In this document: one piece after another, positions 51,425-59,467 of the stretch
How the letters are laid out: every line of letters starts with the position of its first letter
Numbering within the stretch: the first letter of the stretch is position 1
DNA from: Microlunatus flavus
Lineage (GTDB): Bacteria > Actinomycetota > Actinomycetes > Propionibacteriales > Propionibacteriaceae
Length of the DNA stretch: 64,000 nt
Direction of reading: 5' to 3'
Assembly (NCBI RefSeq): GCF_900110855.1
Contig: NZ_FOFA01000001.1
Span: 434,001 to 498,000 of the forward strand
Notes under the pieces: generated by a model
What the model was told of the DNA's origin: nothing
Database searches by the model: none
The model's input: only the letters and a program-made list of their open reading frames with translations
Position numbers and translations under genes: made by a program

Positions 51425-52344
51425 CGCGACGACCCCGCCGTGACGCCGGCGATGAAGTAGCGCTGGGCGACGACGAAGAGCACCACGCTCGGCAGCATGG
51501 CGAGCACGACGCCGGCCAGGACCACCGAGATCGAGCCGGTCCCCAGGTTGCCCTGCAGCCCCACGAGCCCGAGCGGCAGCGTGAAGTTGTCCTGCGTCTG
51601 CAAGAAGATCAGCGGGCGGTAGAACTCCGCCCAGAAGCCGGAGAAGTTCAAGATCGCGAGCGTGGCGATCGCCGGCCCGGCCATCCGCGCATACACCCGC
51701 GAGAAGACCTGGAAGTGGCCGGCGCCGTCGATCCGCGCCGCCTCGCCGAGCTCCCGGGGCATCTGCATGAAGTACTGGCGCATCAGGAAGGTGCCGAAGG
51801 CGTTGCCGAGCGCCGACACCACCAACGACATCGTGGTGTCCGCCAGCCCGAGGTAGCGCACGATCACGAACACCGGGATGATGATCGTCTGCAGCGGGAC
51901 CATCAGCGTGGCGAGGAACGCCGCGAAGATCGCCGAGCGGCCCGGGAAGTCGACCATCGCGAAGGCGTAGCCGGACAACGTGCAGGTGACCGTCTGGCCG
52001 AGCACGATGAGGCCGGTGACGACGACGCTGTTGACGAAGAACCGCTCGATCGGGATCTTGTCGAACACCGCCGCGTAGTTGGAGAAGTCGGGGTGCAGCG
52101 GGAGCCACTGCGGCGGGTTGGTGAAGGCCTCCGCCGGCGTGCGCATCGAGGTCGTCAGCGTCCACAGCAGCGGCCCGAGGGCCGTCATCGCGGCGATGAT
52201 CAGGATCAGGAGCCCGACGACCCGGCCGACCTGGGCGAGCGTGGAACGCTGCGCCCGGGGGACGACGGGGACGCGGTGCTCCTGGAGGGTCGGTGGCGGC
52301 GTCTCGACGACGACCGCACCGCCCGTGGGGACGAGGCTGCTCAC
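51421..52344 (-). CDS. ABC sugar permease (MalG-type)
   Basis: A 307-residue binding-protein-dependent permease. After a ~35-residue cytoplasmic head come six TM helices and the EAA loop ELGEAARIDGAGHFQVFSRV (~residue 215), which contacts the ATPase. The GTG overlaps the stop of the partner permease and the stop overlaps the GH32 GTG. No ATPase gene is in the operon, so a shared MsiK-type ATPase encoded elsewhere probably energises it, as usual in actinobacteria. Confidence 0.92.
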   Translation of the reverse strand: MSSLVPTGGAVVVETPPPTLQEHRVPVVPRAQRSTLAQVGRVVGLLILIIAAMTALGPLLWTLTTSMRTPAEAFTNPPQWLPLHPDFSNYAAVFDKIPIERFFVNSVVVTGLIVLGQTVTCTLSGYAFAMVDFPGRSAIFAAFLATLMVPLQTIIIPVFVIVRYLGLADTTMSLVVSALGNAFGTFLMRQYFMQMPRELGEAARIDGAGHFQVFSRVYARMAGPAIATLAILNFSGFWAEFYRPLIFLQTQDNFTLPLGLVGLQGNLGTGSISVVLAGVVLAMLPSVVLFVVAQRYFIAGVTAGSSR

Positions 52345-53285
52345 TGGTAGAACACCAACTTCCTGGCCGCGAGGAACTGCAGCCCGGTGATCGCGAGGAT
52401 CAGCAGGAGCAGGATGATGGCGATCGCCGATCCGTACCCGAACTGCAGGTTCTGGAAGCCCTGCTGGTACATCGAGATCGTGACCGTGGTGGTGGAGGTG
52501 CCGGGCCCGCCCTTGGTCATGATGTAGGGCTGGTCGAACAGCTGCATCGCGTTGATCAGCGCGACGACCGCGGCGAAGAGGATGGTCGGGCTGATCAGCG
52601 GCACCTTGATGCCGACGAACGTCCGCCACCCGCCGGCCCCGTCGATCTGCGACGCCTCGAGGACGTCGGTGGGGACCGCCATCAGGGCCGCGACGAACAG
52701 CACGAAGGTGAAGCCGGTCTGCTGCCAGACCGTGATCAGCACGATCGTCGTGGCCGCTCCGAAGCCCGAGGTCAGCCAGGGGACGTTCGAGATGCCGACC
52801 AGCCCGAGGTAGTAGTTGACGACGCCGAACTTGTAGTCGAACAGGTAGCCCATGAAGATCGACACCGAGGCCGACGAGGCGAGCAGCGGCAGGTAGAACG
52901 CGGTGCGGAAGAAGGTCCGCAGCCAGACCTGGGCCCGGGCGTTGACCAGCACCGCGAGCCCGAGCCCGACGCTCAGCTGCAGCACCACGATCGCGATCGC
53001 CATGCCGATCGTGACGCCGAACGACCGGAGCACCGGCCCGTCGTCGAGGAGCCGCCGGTAGTTCTCCATCCCGATGAACTCCGGCGGGGAGATGACGTCC
53101 CAGGAGAAGAACGACAGCACGAGCGACGCGACGATCGGGATCGCGGTGAAGACGGTCACGAACAGGACCGCCAGGCCGATCATGGCGAAGCCGAACCGGC
53201 CCTCCCCCTGCTTGATCGGGTTGCTGCGCCGCGGGCGTTCCGGCGTCCGGGCTCCGGCCGCGACCGGCGCCGTGACGGTCGCCAT
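52341..53285 (-). CDS. ABC sugar permease (MalF-type)
   Basis: A 314-residue permease with six TM helices. The first is FAMIGLAVLFVTVFTAIPIV, and the EAA loop VLEASQIDGAGGWRTFVGI sits near residue 220. It forms the transmembrane channel with the MalG-type partner downstream. The gene starts directly after the binding-protein stop, without intergenic space. The substrate is likely a fructo-oligosaccharide or sucrose, judged from the neighbouring GH32 enzymes. Confidence 0.92.
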   Translation of the reverse strand: MATVTAPVAAGARTPERPRRSNPIKQGEGRFGFAMIGLAVLFVTVFTAIPIVASLVLSFFSWDVISPPEFIGMENYRRLLDDGPVLRSFGVTIGMAIAIVVLQLSVGLGLAVLVNARAQVWLRTFFRTAFYLPLLASSASVSIFMGYLFDYKFGVVNYYLGLVGISNVPWLTSGFGAATTIVLITVWQQTGFTFVLFVAALMAVPTDVLEASQIDGAGGWRTFVGIKVPLISPTILFAAVVALINAMQLFDQPYIMTKGGPGTSTTTVTISMYQQGFQNLQFGYGSAIAIILLLLILAITGLQFLAARKLVFYQ

Positions 53286-54689
53286 CTACTTCCCCGCCGC
53301 CGCGGCGGCCTTCTCCAGGTCGGCCTGCAGTCCGTCGAGCGCGGCCTTGGCGTCGCCCGAGGAGACCGCCTGCGTCGTGCGCTGGTTGAGCGCCGTCGCC
53401 ATGGCGTTGTAGTACGGCGGCGCCGGGATGGGCGCGGTCTCGGGGTGCTCGGTCAGGGTGTCGTAGAAGACCTTCCAGTTCTTGGGACCGGTGGTGGCGT
53501 AGCGCTCGGCCGTCATCAGCGACTTGCGACCGGGCGTGGTGACGTTGCCGGGGAAGACGAGGTCGAAGCTCGACGGCTTGACCAGCAGCTTGAGGACCTC
53601 CCAGGAGAGGTCCTTCTGCTTGGAGGACTTGAAGATCGCGTAGCCGCCGGCGCCGAACAGGTGCCGCTGGCTCTTCCACTTCGGGAACATGGTGACGTCG
53701 AAGGAGCCCTTCTTCATGCCGGCGTTGATCAAGCCGCCCGCCCAGAAGCCGCCACCGATCGACATGCCGATGTTGCCGGTGGCGAAGCGGCCCTGGAGGG
53801 TGCCGCCACCGCCGACGTCGGGCGAGGAGGACAGGCCACGCTTGGTGAGCTGGATCAGGTAGTCCAACGCCTCGACCGTGCCGGCCGAGTTCGCCGTCGG
53901 CGCCCCCCACTGGTAGCCGCCCTTGCGGCCCTGCGCGGCCGCGTTGCCGGCGTAGGCCTCGGAGTTCCACAACCAGTCGCCGCCGTCGAACTTGCCCTCC
54001 TCGAGCAGGTTGGCGTCGTTGGCGTACATGAACGAGGTCCAGCTGCCCCACAGCCGGACCACCCAGCCGTACGCGTCCACGCCCTTCGTGCCGGCGATCT
54101 TGGTCGCGGCCTTCTCGAAGTCGTCGATCGTCCAGTCCTGCGGCGGCGCGTCGAGACCGGCGGCCTGGAAGAGGTTGGTGTCGTAGAACATGTTCCCGGC
54201 GTTGAAGCTGTCCGGCAGCTCCCAGAGGTGCCCCTGGTACATCATCGACTCGATCAGCGCCGGGTGGACGTCGGCGAAGTACTCCTTCAGGTTCGCCATG
54301 TCCTTGGTGACGTAGTCGTCGAGCGGGATCGCCAGCTCCTTCTGGGCCATCAGCTGCAGGCCCTCGGTGGCGACGCTGATGATGTCCGGCGGGGTGCCCG
54401 CGGCGATCTGGGTCAGCACCTTGGCGAGGAAGTCGTTCCAGTCGGTGCCGTTGATGGCTGCGATCTCGAAGGTCACCCCGGGGTCGAGCTTGGTGATCTC
54501 CGGCTGCAGCCGGTTCTGCAGCTCGGTGGCCTGCGACTGCTCGCCGAAGTAGAGCATCTTCAGGGTCTTCGACCCCGAACCACTGCCGCTGCCGCTCCCG
54601 CAGGCCGCGCTCGTCCCCAGCGCAGCCAGGCTCAGGCCCGCGGCGCCCCCCTTCAGCAGGGTCCGGCGGCTGAATGGAGTCCCCGTCAT
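53286..54689 (-). CDS. Tat-exported lipoprotein sugar-binding protein
   Basis: A 467-residue extracellular solute-binding protein (family 1). The N-terminus combines a twin-arginine motif (SRRTLLKGG) and a lipobox (GTSAAC, ~residue 29), so it is folded before export and anchored by lipid. A Gly/Ser linker leads to the binding domain (LKMLYFGEQ ... GTPPDIISVATEGLQLM ... GNIGMSIGGGFWAGG). It is first in the operon, with GAGGAG ahead of the ATG. Its promoter carries both LacI operators. Confidence 0.93.
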   Translation of the reverse strand: MTGTPFSRRTLLKGGAAGLSLAALGTSAACGSGSGSGSGSKTLKMLYFGEQSQATELQNRLQPEITKLDPGVTFEIAAINGTDWNDFLAKVLTQIAAGTPPDIISVATEGLQLMAQKELAIPLDDYVTKDMANLKEYFADVHPALIESMMYQGHLWELPDSFNAGNMFYDTNLFQAAGLDAPPQDWTIDDFEKAATKIAGTKGVDAYGWVVRLWGSWTSFMYANDANLLEEGKFDGGDWLWNSEAYAGNAAAQGRKGGYQWGAPTANSAGTVEALDYLIQLTKRGLSSSPDVGGGGTLQGRFATGNIGMSIGGGFWAGGLINAGMKKGSFDVTMFPKWKSQRHLFGAGGYAIFKSSKQKDLSWEVLKLLVKPSSFDLVFPGNVTTPGRKSLMTAERYATTGPKNWKVFYDTLTEHPETAPIPAPPYYNAMATALNQRTTQAVSSGDAKAALDGLQADLEKAAAAAGK

Positions 54690-54733
54690 CGTGCTCCTCC
54701 TCGAGCTCCTGGGGTGCACCTCCGGGGTGCACT

Positions 54734-54790
54734 CAATACGTATTGACCGGGACGCTAGCATCACCGTCGGAAGACGCGCAATACGTATTG
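54734..54790. promoter_or_regulatory. Twin LacI operators and fructan-operon promoter
   Basis: Two identical perfect palindromes CAATACGTATTG lie at 54734-54745 and 54779-54790, with centres 45 bp apart. On the minus strand TTGCGC (54781-54776), 18 bp and TAGCGT (54757-54752) form a promoter for the binding-protein operon. The upstream operator touches its -35 box and the other covers the transcription start near 54745. This is a typical dual-site LacI arrangement, and a loop is possible. The divergent lacI-type gene starts at 54857. Confidence 0.85.
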
Positions 54791-54856
54791 GCAAAGTGTC
54801 GTACGCTGCGGTTCCGATGCCTGGGGCAGACGTCGGACGAGGCTCGAGGGGGAGCG

Positions 54857-55936
54857 ATGGCAGGAAGACCAGCGAAGCCGCGGCGCGTCACGATGACCGA
54901 CGTGGCCCGGCGGGCGGGGGTGTCGCAGCCGACGGTCTCGTTCGTGCTGAACGACCGGCGCGACGTCGCCGTCGCCGAGGACACGCGTCGGCGCGTGCTC
55001 CTCGCCGCGGCGGAGCTCGACTTCGTCCCGAACCGCGCCGCCCAGCTGCTGCGCTCCAGCCGGTCCTACACGGTCGGCATCATCACGAACGGGATCGTCT
55101 CGCAGCCGTACGCCGGGCGGGTGGTGCTCGGCATCCAGCAGGTCGTCCAGCCGGCCGACTATGTGTGCATCGTCGTCGACACCACCGACGACCCAGAACG
55201 CGGCGACAAGGCCGTCGCCAACCTGCTCGGCTCCGGGGTCGACAGCATCGTCTACGCCTCGCCGGCCCCGATCCCCATGCACCGCAGCCGCCGGCTGGAC
55301 ACGACACGCACGCTGTTCGTGAACTGCTGGCCCGACGACGACCACGTGAGCACGGTGATCCTGGCCGACGAGTACCACGGCGGCCTGGCGGCGGCGAGCG
55401 CCGCGTTCGACCTCGGGCACCGCGACGTCGCCTTCCTCGGCGGGCACGACGGCGAGTACGCGTGCGTCGAGCGCCTCCGGGGTTTCGCCGACGCCGCTCG
55501 GGTGGCCGGGGTCGACCCCGCCGGACTGGTGCAGCGGTTCGGCGACTACTCGATCGGTGCCGGCTACGACCTGACGGTGGCGACCATGGCCGAGCGGTCG
55601 CCGACGGCGGTCGTCTGCGGCAACGACCGCATGGCGATCGGGTGCCTGCTCGCTCTGCACAGCCTCGGCCTCGACTGCCCCGGCGACGTCAGCGTCGTCG
55701 GGTTCGACAACCAGCCCGACGTCGCCGACCAGGTGCGCCCCGGCCTCACGACGGTGGAGCTCCCGCACCTGCTGATGGGGCGGCGGGCCGGAGAGCTGGT
55801 GCTCCAGGACCCGGTCGCGCCGGTCGAACGGATGGTCGTGGACTGCACGCTGATCCGTCGGGAGTCGCTCGGGCCCCCGCCCGTACGTGGCGCCCGGCGC
55901 CCGGCACGACGCGCGAGCCGGAGGTCGCCGGCATGA
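54857..55936 (+). CDS. LacI-family repressor of the fructan locus
   Basis: A 359-residue LacI regulator. The ATG follows GGGGGAG. HTH: VTMTDVARRAGVSQPTVSFVLNDRRDV. The hinge helix ends with NRAAQLLRSSRSYTVGIITNGI, and the periplasmic-binding-like sensor carries GHRDVAFLGGHDGEYACVERLRGF and SVVGFDNQPDVADQVRPGLTTV. The effector is probably fructose or an oligofructoside. It is divergent from the ABC operon and overlaps the second GH32-like gene (ATGA). The Arg-rich C-terminal tail overlaps no other gene and seems natural. Confidence 0.93.
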   Translation: MAGRPAKPRRVTMTDVARRAGVSQPTVSFVLNDRRDVAVAEDTRRRVLLAAAELDFVPNRAAQLLRSSRSYTVGIITNGIVSQPYAGRVVLGIQQVVQPADYVCIVVDTTDDPERGDKAVANLLGSGVDSIVYASPAPIPMHRSRRLDTTRTLFVNCWPDDDHVSTVILADEYHGGLAAASAAFDLGHRDVAFLGGHDGEYACVERLRGFADAARVAGVDPAGLVQRFGDYSIGAGYDLTVATMAERSPTAVVCGNDRMAIGCLLALHSLGLDCPGDVSVVGFDNQPDVADQVRPGLTTVELPHLLMGRRAGELVLQDPVAPVERMVVDCTLIRRESLGPPPVRGARRPARRASRRSPA

Positions 55937-57414
55937 GCCCGCTGCCCACGACGAGGAGCACCTCGCGGCCGGTCCACTTCCTGCCGCAGCGAGGGTGGGT
56001 CGGCGACGTCATCCCCTTCGCCCACGCGGGCCGGATCTGGTTGTTCTACCTGCTCGAGATCCGTGACGACCCCGCGTCGGGCACGGGCTGGGCGCTGACC
56101 AGCACCACCGACTTCGTCGAGTACACCGACCACGGTGTCGTGCTGCCGTCGGGCGGGGCGGACGCCGACGACTTCGACTGCTACACCGGCAGCGTCGTCG
56201 AGGACCGCGGAACGTTCCACCTCTTCTACACGGGCCACAACCCTCGCCGGCGCGCCGCCGACGGCGTCACCGAACTGCAGGTCGTCATGCACGCCAGCAG
56301 CACCGACGGGCTCGAGGTGTGGCGGCGGCACCCGGAGCACACGTTCGGGGCGACCCCGGGCTACGAGCCCGGCGACTGGCGCGACCCGTTCGTCTTCCGG
56401 CCCGCGCCCGACCAGCCGTGGCGGATGCTTCTCGCTGCCCGGCACCGCGAGGGTCCCCCGCGCCGCCGTGGGCTGGTCGCCCAGCTCGTCTCGGACGACC
56501 TCGAGCGGTGGACCGTCGCCGCGCCGTTCTGGGACCCGCGCCGCTACGTCGCGCACGAGTGCCCGGACGTGTTCGAGCTGGGCGGGTGGTGGTACCTCGT
56601 CTTCTCCGAGTTCTCGGAGAGCTTCTGCACGCGGTACCGCATGGCCCGCAGCCCCGACGGCCCGTGGCTGCCACCCGAGCACGACACGGTTGACGGCCGG
56701 GCCTTCTACGCCGCGAAGTCGGTCGAGCGCGAGGGGCGCCGCTACCTCGTGGGGTGGATCGCCACGCGTGAGGGCGACGTCGACGACGGTCCGTGGCAGT
56801 GGGCGGGGAGCATGTCGGTCCTCGAGGTGGTGCAGCAGCGGGACGGCACCCTGGCCTTCGCGCTGCCCGCCGAGCTCGTCGCGTCCTTCACGCGACCGAC
56901 GGACCTCGGCGGCCCCGGGGCGCTCGGCTCGTCGTCGGCGCCCGAGCGGCTGGCCACCCCGGACGGCTACCGCGCGGTGGTGAGCCGAACGGACCTGCCG
57001 GAGCCCTGCTACGTCCGGGTGGGCCTGGACGTCGAGGCCGGCACCCGCGAGTGCGGGGTCCTGCTGCGCAGCTCCGTCGACGGCGACACCTCCTTCGTGG
57101 TCCGGCTCGAGCCGCACCGCGGCCGGATGACGTTCGACCGGTGGCCGCGGCGGACCACGGGCCCCGGCCAGTGGGAGGTCTCCGGGGACCAGCCGCAGGT
57201 GGTCGAGCTGGAGCGCCCCTGCTCGATCGAACCCGGCCCGCACGTCCTCGAGCTCCTGGTCGACCGCACCACCTGCGTCGCGGTCCTCGACGGCAGGACC
57301 GCCCTGAGCACCAGGATCTACGACCACCGCTTCGGGCGCCTCGGCGTCTTCGTGGGCGAGGGAGCGGTCACCTTCTCCGAGGTGGCCGTGCGTACGCGAC
57401 CGACCGGAGGGTGA
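55933..57414 (+). CDS. Divergent GH32-like glycosidase
   Basis: A 493-residue enzyme with a five-bladed propeller plus beta-sandwich as in GH32/GH68. The transition-state Asp (GDWRDPFVF, ~residue 152) and the acid/base Glu (AHECPDVFEL, ~residue 211) are clear. The nucleophile motif is not the usual NDPNG: the candidate Asp lies in RGWVGDVIPFAHAG near residue 25. The sandwich domain (~345-490) includes ECGVLLRSS and STRIYDHRFGRLGVFV. There is no signal peptide. It probably hydrolyses an unusual fructan or fructoside. It is coupled to lacI. Confidence 0.83.
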   Translation: MSPLPTTRSTSRPVHFLPQRGWVGDVIPFAHAGRIWLFYLLEIRDDPASGTGWALTSTTDFVEYTDHGVVLPSGGADADDFDCYTGSVVEDRGTFHLFYTGHNPRRRAADGVTELQVVMHASSTDGLEVWRRHPEHTFGATPGYEPGDWRDPFVFRPAPDQPWRMLLAARHREGPPRRRGLVAQLVSDDLERWTVAAPFWDPRRYVAHECPDVFELGGWWYLVFSEFSESFCTRYRMARSPDGPWLPPEHDTVDGRAFYAAKSVEREGRRYLVGWIATREGDVDDGPWQWAGSMSVLEVVQQRDGTLAFALPAELVASFTRPTDLGGPGALGSSSAPERLATPDGYRAVVSRTDLPEPCYVRVGLDVEAGTRECGVLLRSSVDGDTSFVVRLEPHRGRMTFDRWPRRTTGPGQWEVSGDQPQVVELERPCSIEPGPHVLELLVDRTTCVAVLDGRTALSTRIYDHRFGRLGVFVGEGAVTFSEVAVRTRPTGG

Positions 57415-57424
57415 GGCCGGCGGG

Positions 57425-58192
57425 TCACCAGCAGGTGAACCCGCCGTCGACGAGCAGGTCGACCCCGGTGCAGAAGCTGGCGGCGTCGCTCAGCAGGAAC
57501 ACCGCCGGTCCGACGAGCTCGTCGACCTGCGCCATCCGCCCGAGCGGGGTGTCGGCCTCGAACCGCGTGACCTGCTCGGCGACCTCGGGGCGCGAGTTCA
57601 TGGGGGTGGCGGTGTAGCCGGGGCTGAGGGCGTTGACGCGGACGCCGCGGTCGGCCCACTCCATGGCCAGGCTGCGCGAGAGGTGGGCGACCGCGGCCTT
57701 GGCCGAGTTGTAGTGCGCCTGCAGCAGCCCCCGGTTGACGATCGTCCCCGACATCGAGGCGATGTTGACGATGGAGCCGCGCCGCCGCGGCAGCATCACG
57801 CGCGCCTCGGCCTGGCAGGACAGGAACACGCCGGTGTAGTCGACGTCGACCACGCGCTGCCACTGCTCCAGCGCCATCTCCTCGGCCGGGGCGGCGTCGG
57901 CGACGCCGGCGCTGTTCACGGCCAGGGTGAGGGGGCCGAGGTCGGCCTCCGTCGCGCGTACCGCGTCGGCGAGGCTGCCCGGGTCGGTGACGTCCGCGCC
58001 CAGGGCGAGCGCCCCGCGTCCCTGCTCCTGGATCTCGGCGACGACGGCGTCCAGGGCGGCGCCGGGCCGGTCCAGGCAGGCGACGTCGGCGCCAGATCCC
58101 GCCAGACCGAGCGCGATGCCCCGGCCGATGCCGCTCGCGGCCCCCGTGACCAGGGCGACCCGGTCGTCGAGGCGGAAGTTCGGGACGGTCAT
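57425..58192 (-). CDS. Short-chain dehydrogenase/reductase
   Basis: A 255-residue classical SDR. It has the cofactor motif VTGAASGIGRGIALG (Asp in CLDRPG suggests NAD(H) preference), NSAGVAD, the catalytic Ser in NIASMSG, Tyr and Lys in HYNSAKAA (~residues 155-160), and NALSPGYTATPM. The ATG follows GAGGAGG. It probably oxidises a sugar alcohol or related polyol given the neighbouring sugar genes, but the substrate is not shown. It converges on the GH32-like gene with a 10-base gap. Confidence 0.9.
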   Translation of the reverse strand: MTVPNFRLDDRVALVTGAASGIGRGIALGLAGSGADVACLDRPGAALDAVVAEIQEQGRGALALGADVTDPGSLADAVRATEADLGPLTLAVNSAGVADAAPAEEMALEQWQRVVDVDYTGVFLSCQAEARVMLPRRRGSIVNIASMSGTIVNRGLLQAHYNSAKAAVAHLSRSLAMEWADRGVRVNALSPGYTATPMNSRPEVAEQVTRFEADTPLGRMAQVDELVGPAVFLLSDAASFCTGVDLLVDGGFTCW

Positions 58193-58291
58193 GGCGGACG
58201 CCTCCTCACGGTGCGCGTGTCGCACGTGGCCGCATGGTTCCACGGACGGGTCGGCCCGGGACGAGCCGGTCGGGACGAGCGGGCGTGCCTC

Positions 58292-58323
58292 GGACCCGCT
58301 GTCCCCCGAGGAGCAGCGGGTCC
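58292..58323 (-). terminator. Hairpin downstream of the TasA-like gene
   Basis: Perfect 10-bp arms GGACCCGCTG (58292-58301) and CAGCGGGTCC (58314-58323) around a 12-base loop, 117 bases beyond the stop of the minus-strand TasA-like gene. No T run follows. The loop sequence CCCCCGAGGAGC recurs as a direct repeat near 58410, so this region may hold two related elements. Termination is plausible but unproven. Confidence 0.45.
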
Positions 58324-58439
58324 GGGGTGGTGCCCGGTCGGCGCGTCCCCCGACGCGCACGCTCGACCGGTCCTCTCGGCTGGCCGGTGCCTGGCGGCGG
58401 GCCGTCCCCCGAGGAGCGGCGCCGTCAGGCGGGTCCGGC

Positions 58440-59093
58440 TCAGCTGTTCTGGGCCTCCCAGGTGAAGCCGATCGCGGCGGTGCCGCCCTGGGTCGTGTTC
58501 GGCGCGTCGGTCTTCACCGTGTAGGTGAGCTGGTAGGTCCGCGCCTCCGCCGGTGCGCCGGCCGCGACGCCCGCGGTGGCCCAGCTGCCCACCCCGCTGC
58601 CGTACCCGGTGGCGGTGGCGCCGAAGTTCGCGAGGGTGCCGGTGTAGACGCTCGACCCCGACGGGAGGGCGGTGAAGTTCGCGCAGCCACCCGCGGTGGA
58701 GCCGCCGGTGCCCTGGGTGACGGTGAGGTCGATGTTGTCGGCCAGCGCCTTCGTCGACGCCGCAGCCGTGCCGTAGAGCTTGACGTTGGCGGGCAGGGTG
58801 CCGGTGGAGGAGACGACGATGCAGCGGCTGCCGGTGGAGCCGGGCTTCAGGTTCGCGGCGGTGAAGGCGGCGGTGTTCGCGTCGTCGTCGGTCAGGGCGA
58901 CGGTGCCGGTGGCCCAGTTGCTCGTCGGGTTGACCGTGGTCGCCGAGTAGGCCGAGTACGACGACTGGGCCACGACGAGGCCGGACACGGCCAGCGCGGT
59001 CGGCACCGCGACCAGGGACACGATCGTGGCGACCTTGCGCGACGGGCGGCGGCCGGCGGTACGAACGGCGGTGGCGGTGGCGACGGCGGTCAT
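58440..59093 (-). CDS. TasA/camelysin-like secreted surface protein
   Basis: A 217-residue exported protein. The signal region (RKVATIVSLVAVPTALAVSGLVVAQSSY-like, residues ~20-47) is long and ends without a standard AxA site. It is followed by SAYSATTVNPTSNWATGTVALTDDD, which matches the start of SipW-dependent TasA/CalY proteins that form fibres or act as camelysins. Two Cys (~residues 97 and 140) may bond. No SipW-type peptidase gene lies nearby. AAGGAG precedes the ATG. A surface-fibre or biofilm role is inferred from the family. Confidence 0.65.
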   Translation of the reverse strand: MTAVATATAVRTAGRRPSRKVATIVSLVAVPTALAVSGLVVAQSSYSAYSATTVNPTSNWATGTVALTDDDANTAAFTAANLKPGSTGSRCIVVSSTGTLPANVKLYGTAAASTKALADNIDLTVTQGTGGSTAGGCANFTALPSGSSVYTGTLANFGATATGYGSGVGSWATAGVAAGAPAEARTYQLTYTVKTDAPNTTQGGTAAIGFTWEAQNS

Positions 59094-59467
59094 TTCGGGG
59101 GCTCCTTGAGGTGGTGGTCGTGCTCGAGTGAGGTGTCCTGCGAGCCAGCCCCCGCTTGCTCCCCGAACCCTGGTGGCCCGGTGAGAAGAACTCTGCCGAG
59201 ACCACCTCAAGGCCAGCGCGTACGAGTGACAACGGTGTCCAAGGACAACCGCAAGATTGAACCATCAACTTTCGACGGCTCAAGGGAACCTCAGGACGAG
59301 CGCGGCAGCCCCCTGCCGACGCTCTTGAGGGTGGCGCCCAGGCCTGCACCGAGTCGTCCCCGACAGGCTCGAGCGCCTTGCCCCGACGCCGCGACCCTCC
59401 GCGGAGCGTTCAGCACAGCACGGCCCGCCCGGGCCCGGCACGCCGACCCTCGCGGTGCGGCGGCTAG
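59094..59467. other. Gene-free stretch upstream of the TasA-like gene
   Basis: No convincing gene lies in these ~370 bases. An AT-richer island at 59250-59285 (on the minus strand GTCGAAAGTTGATGGTTCAA and TCTTGCGGTTGTCC) probably holds the promoter of the TasA-like gene, which would give a leader of up to ~150 nt. CTCAAGG near 59280 and CTTGAGG near 59326 form a weak dyad. The segment 59340-59467 is very GC-rich, with nothing recognisable except CTAGCTAG at the stop of the Gfo/Idh/MocA gene. Confidence 0.5.

Noticed and set aside
51421-54732. Single 1103-codon minus-strand frame through permease and binding-protein genes
   Set aside because: Only the part from GTG 52344 is a protein (the MalG-type permease); upstream it is an out-of-frame shadow of the MalF-type permease and binding-protein genes.
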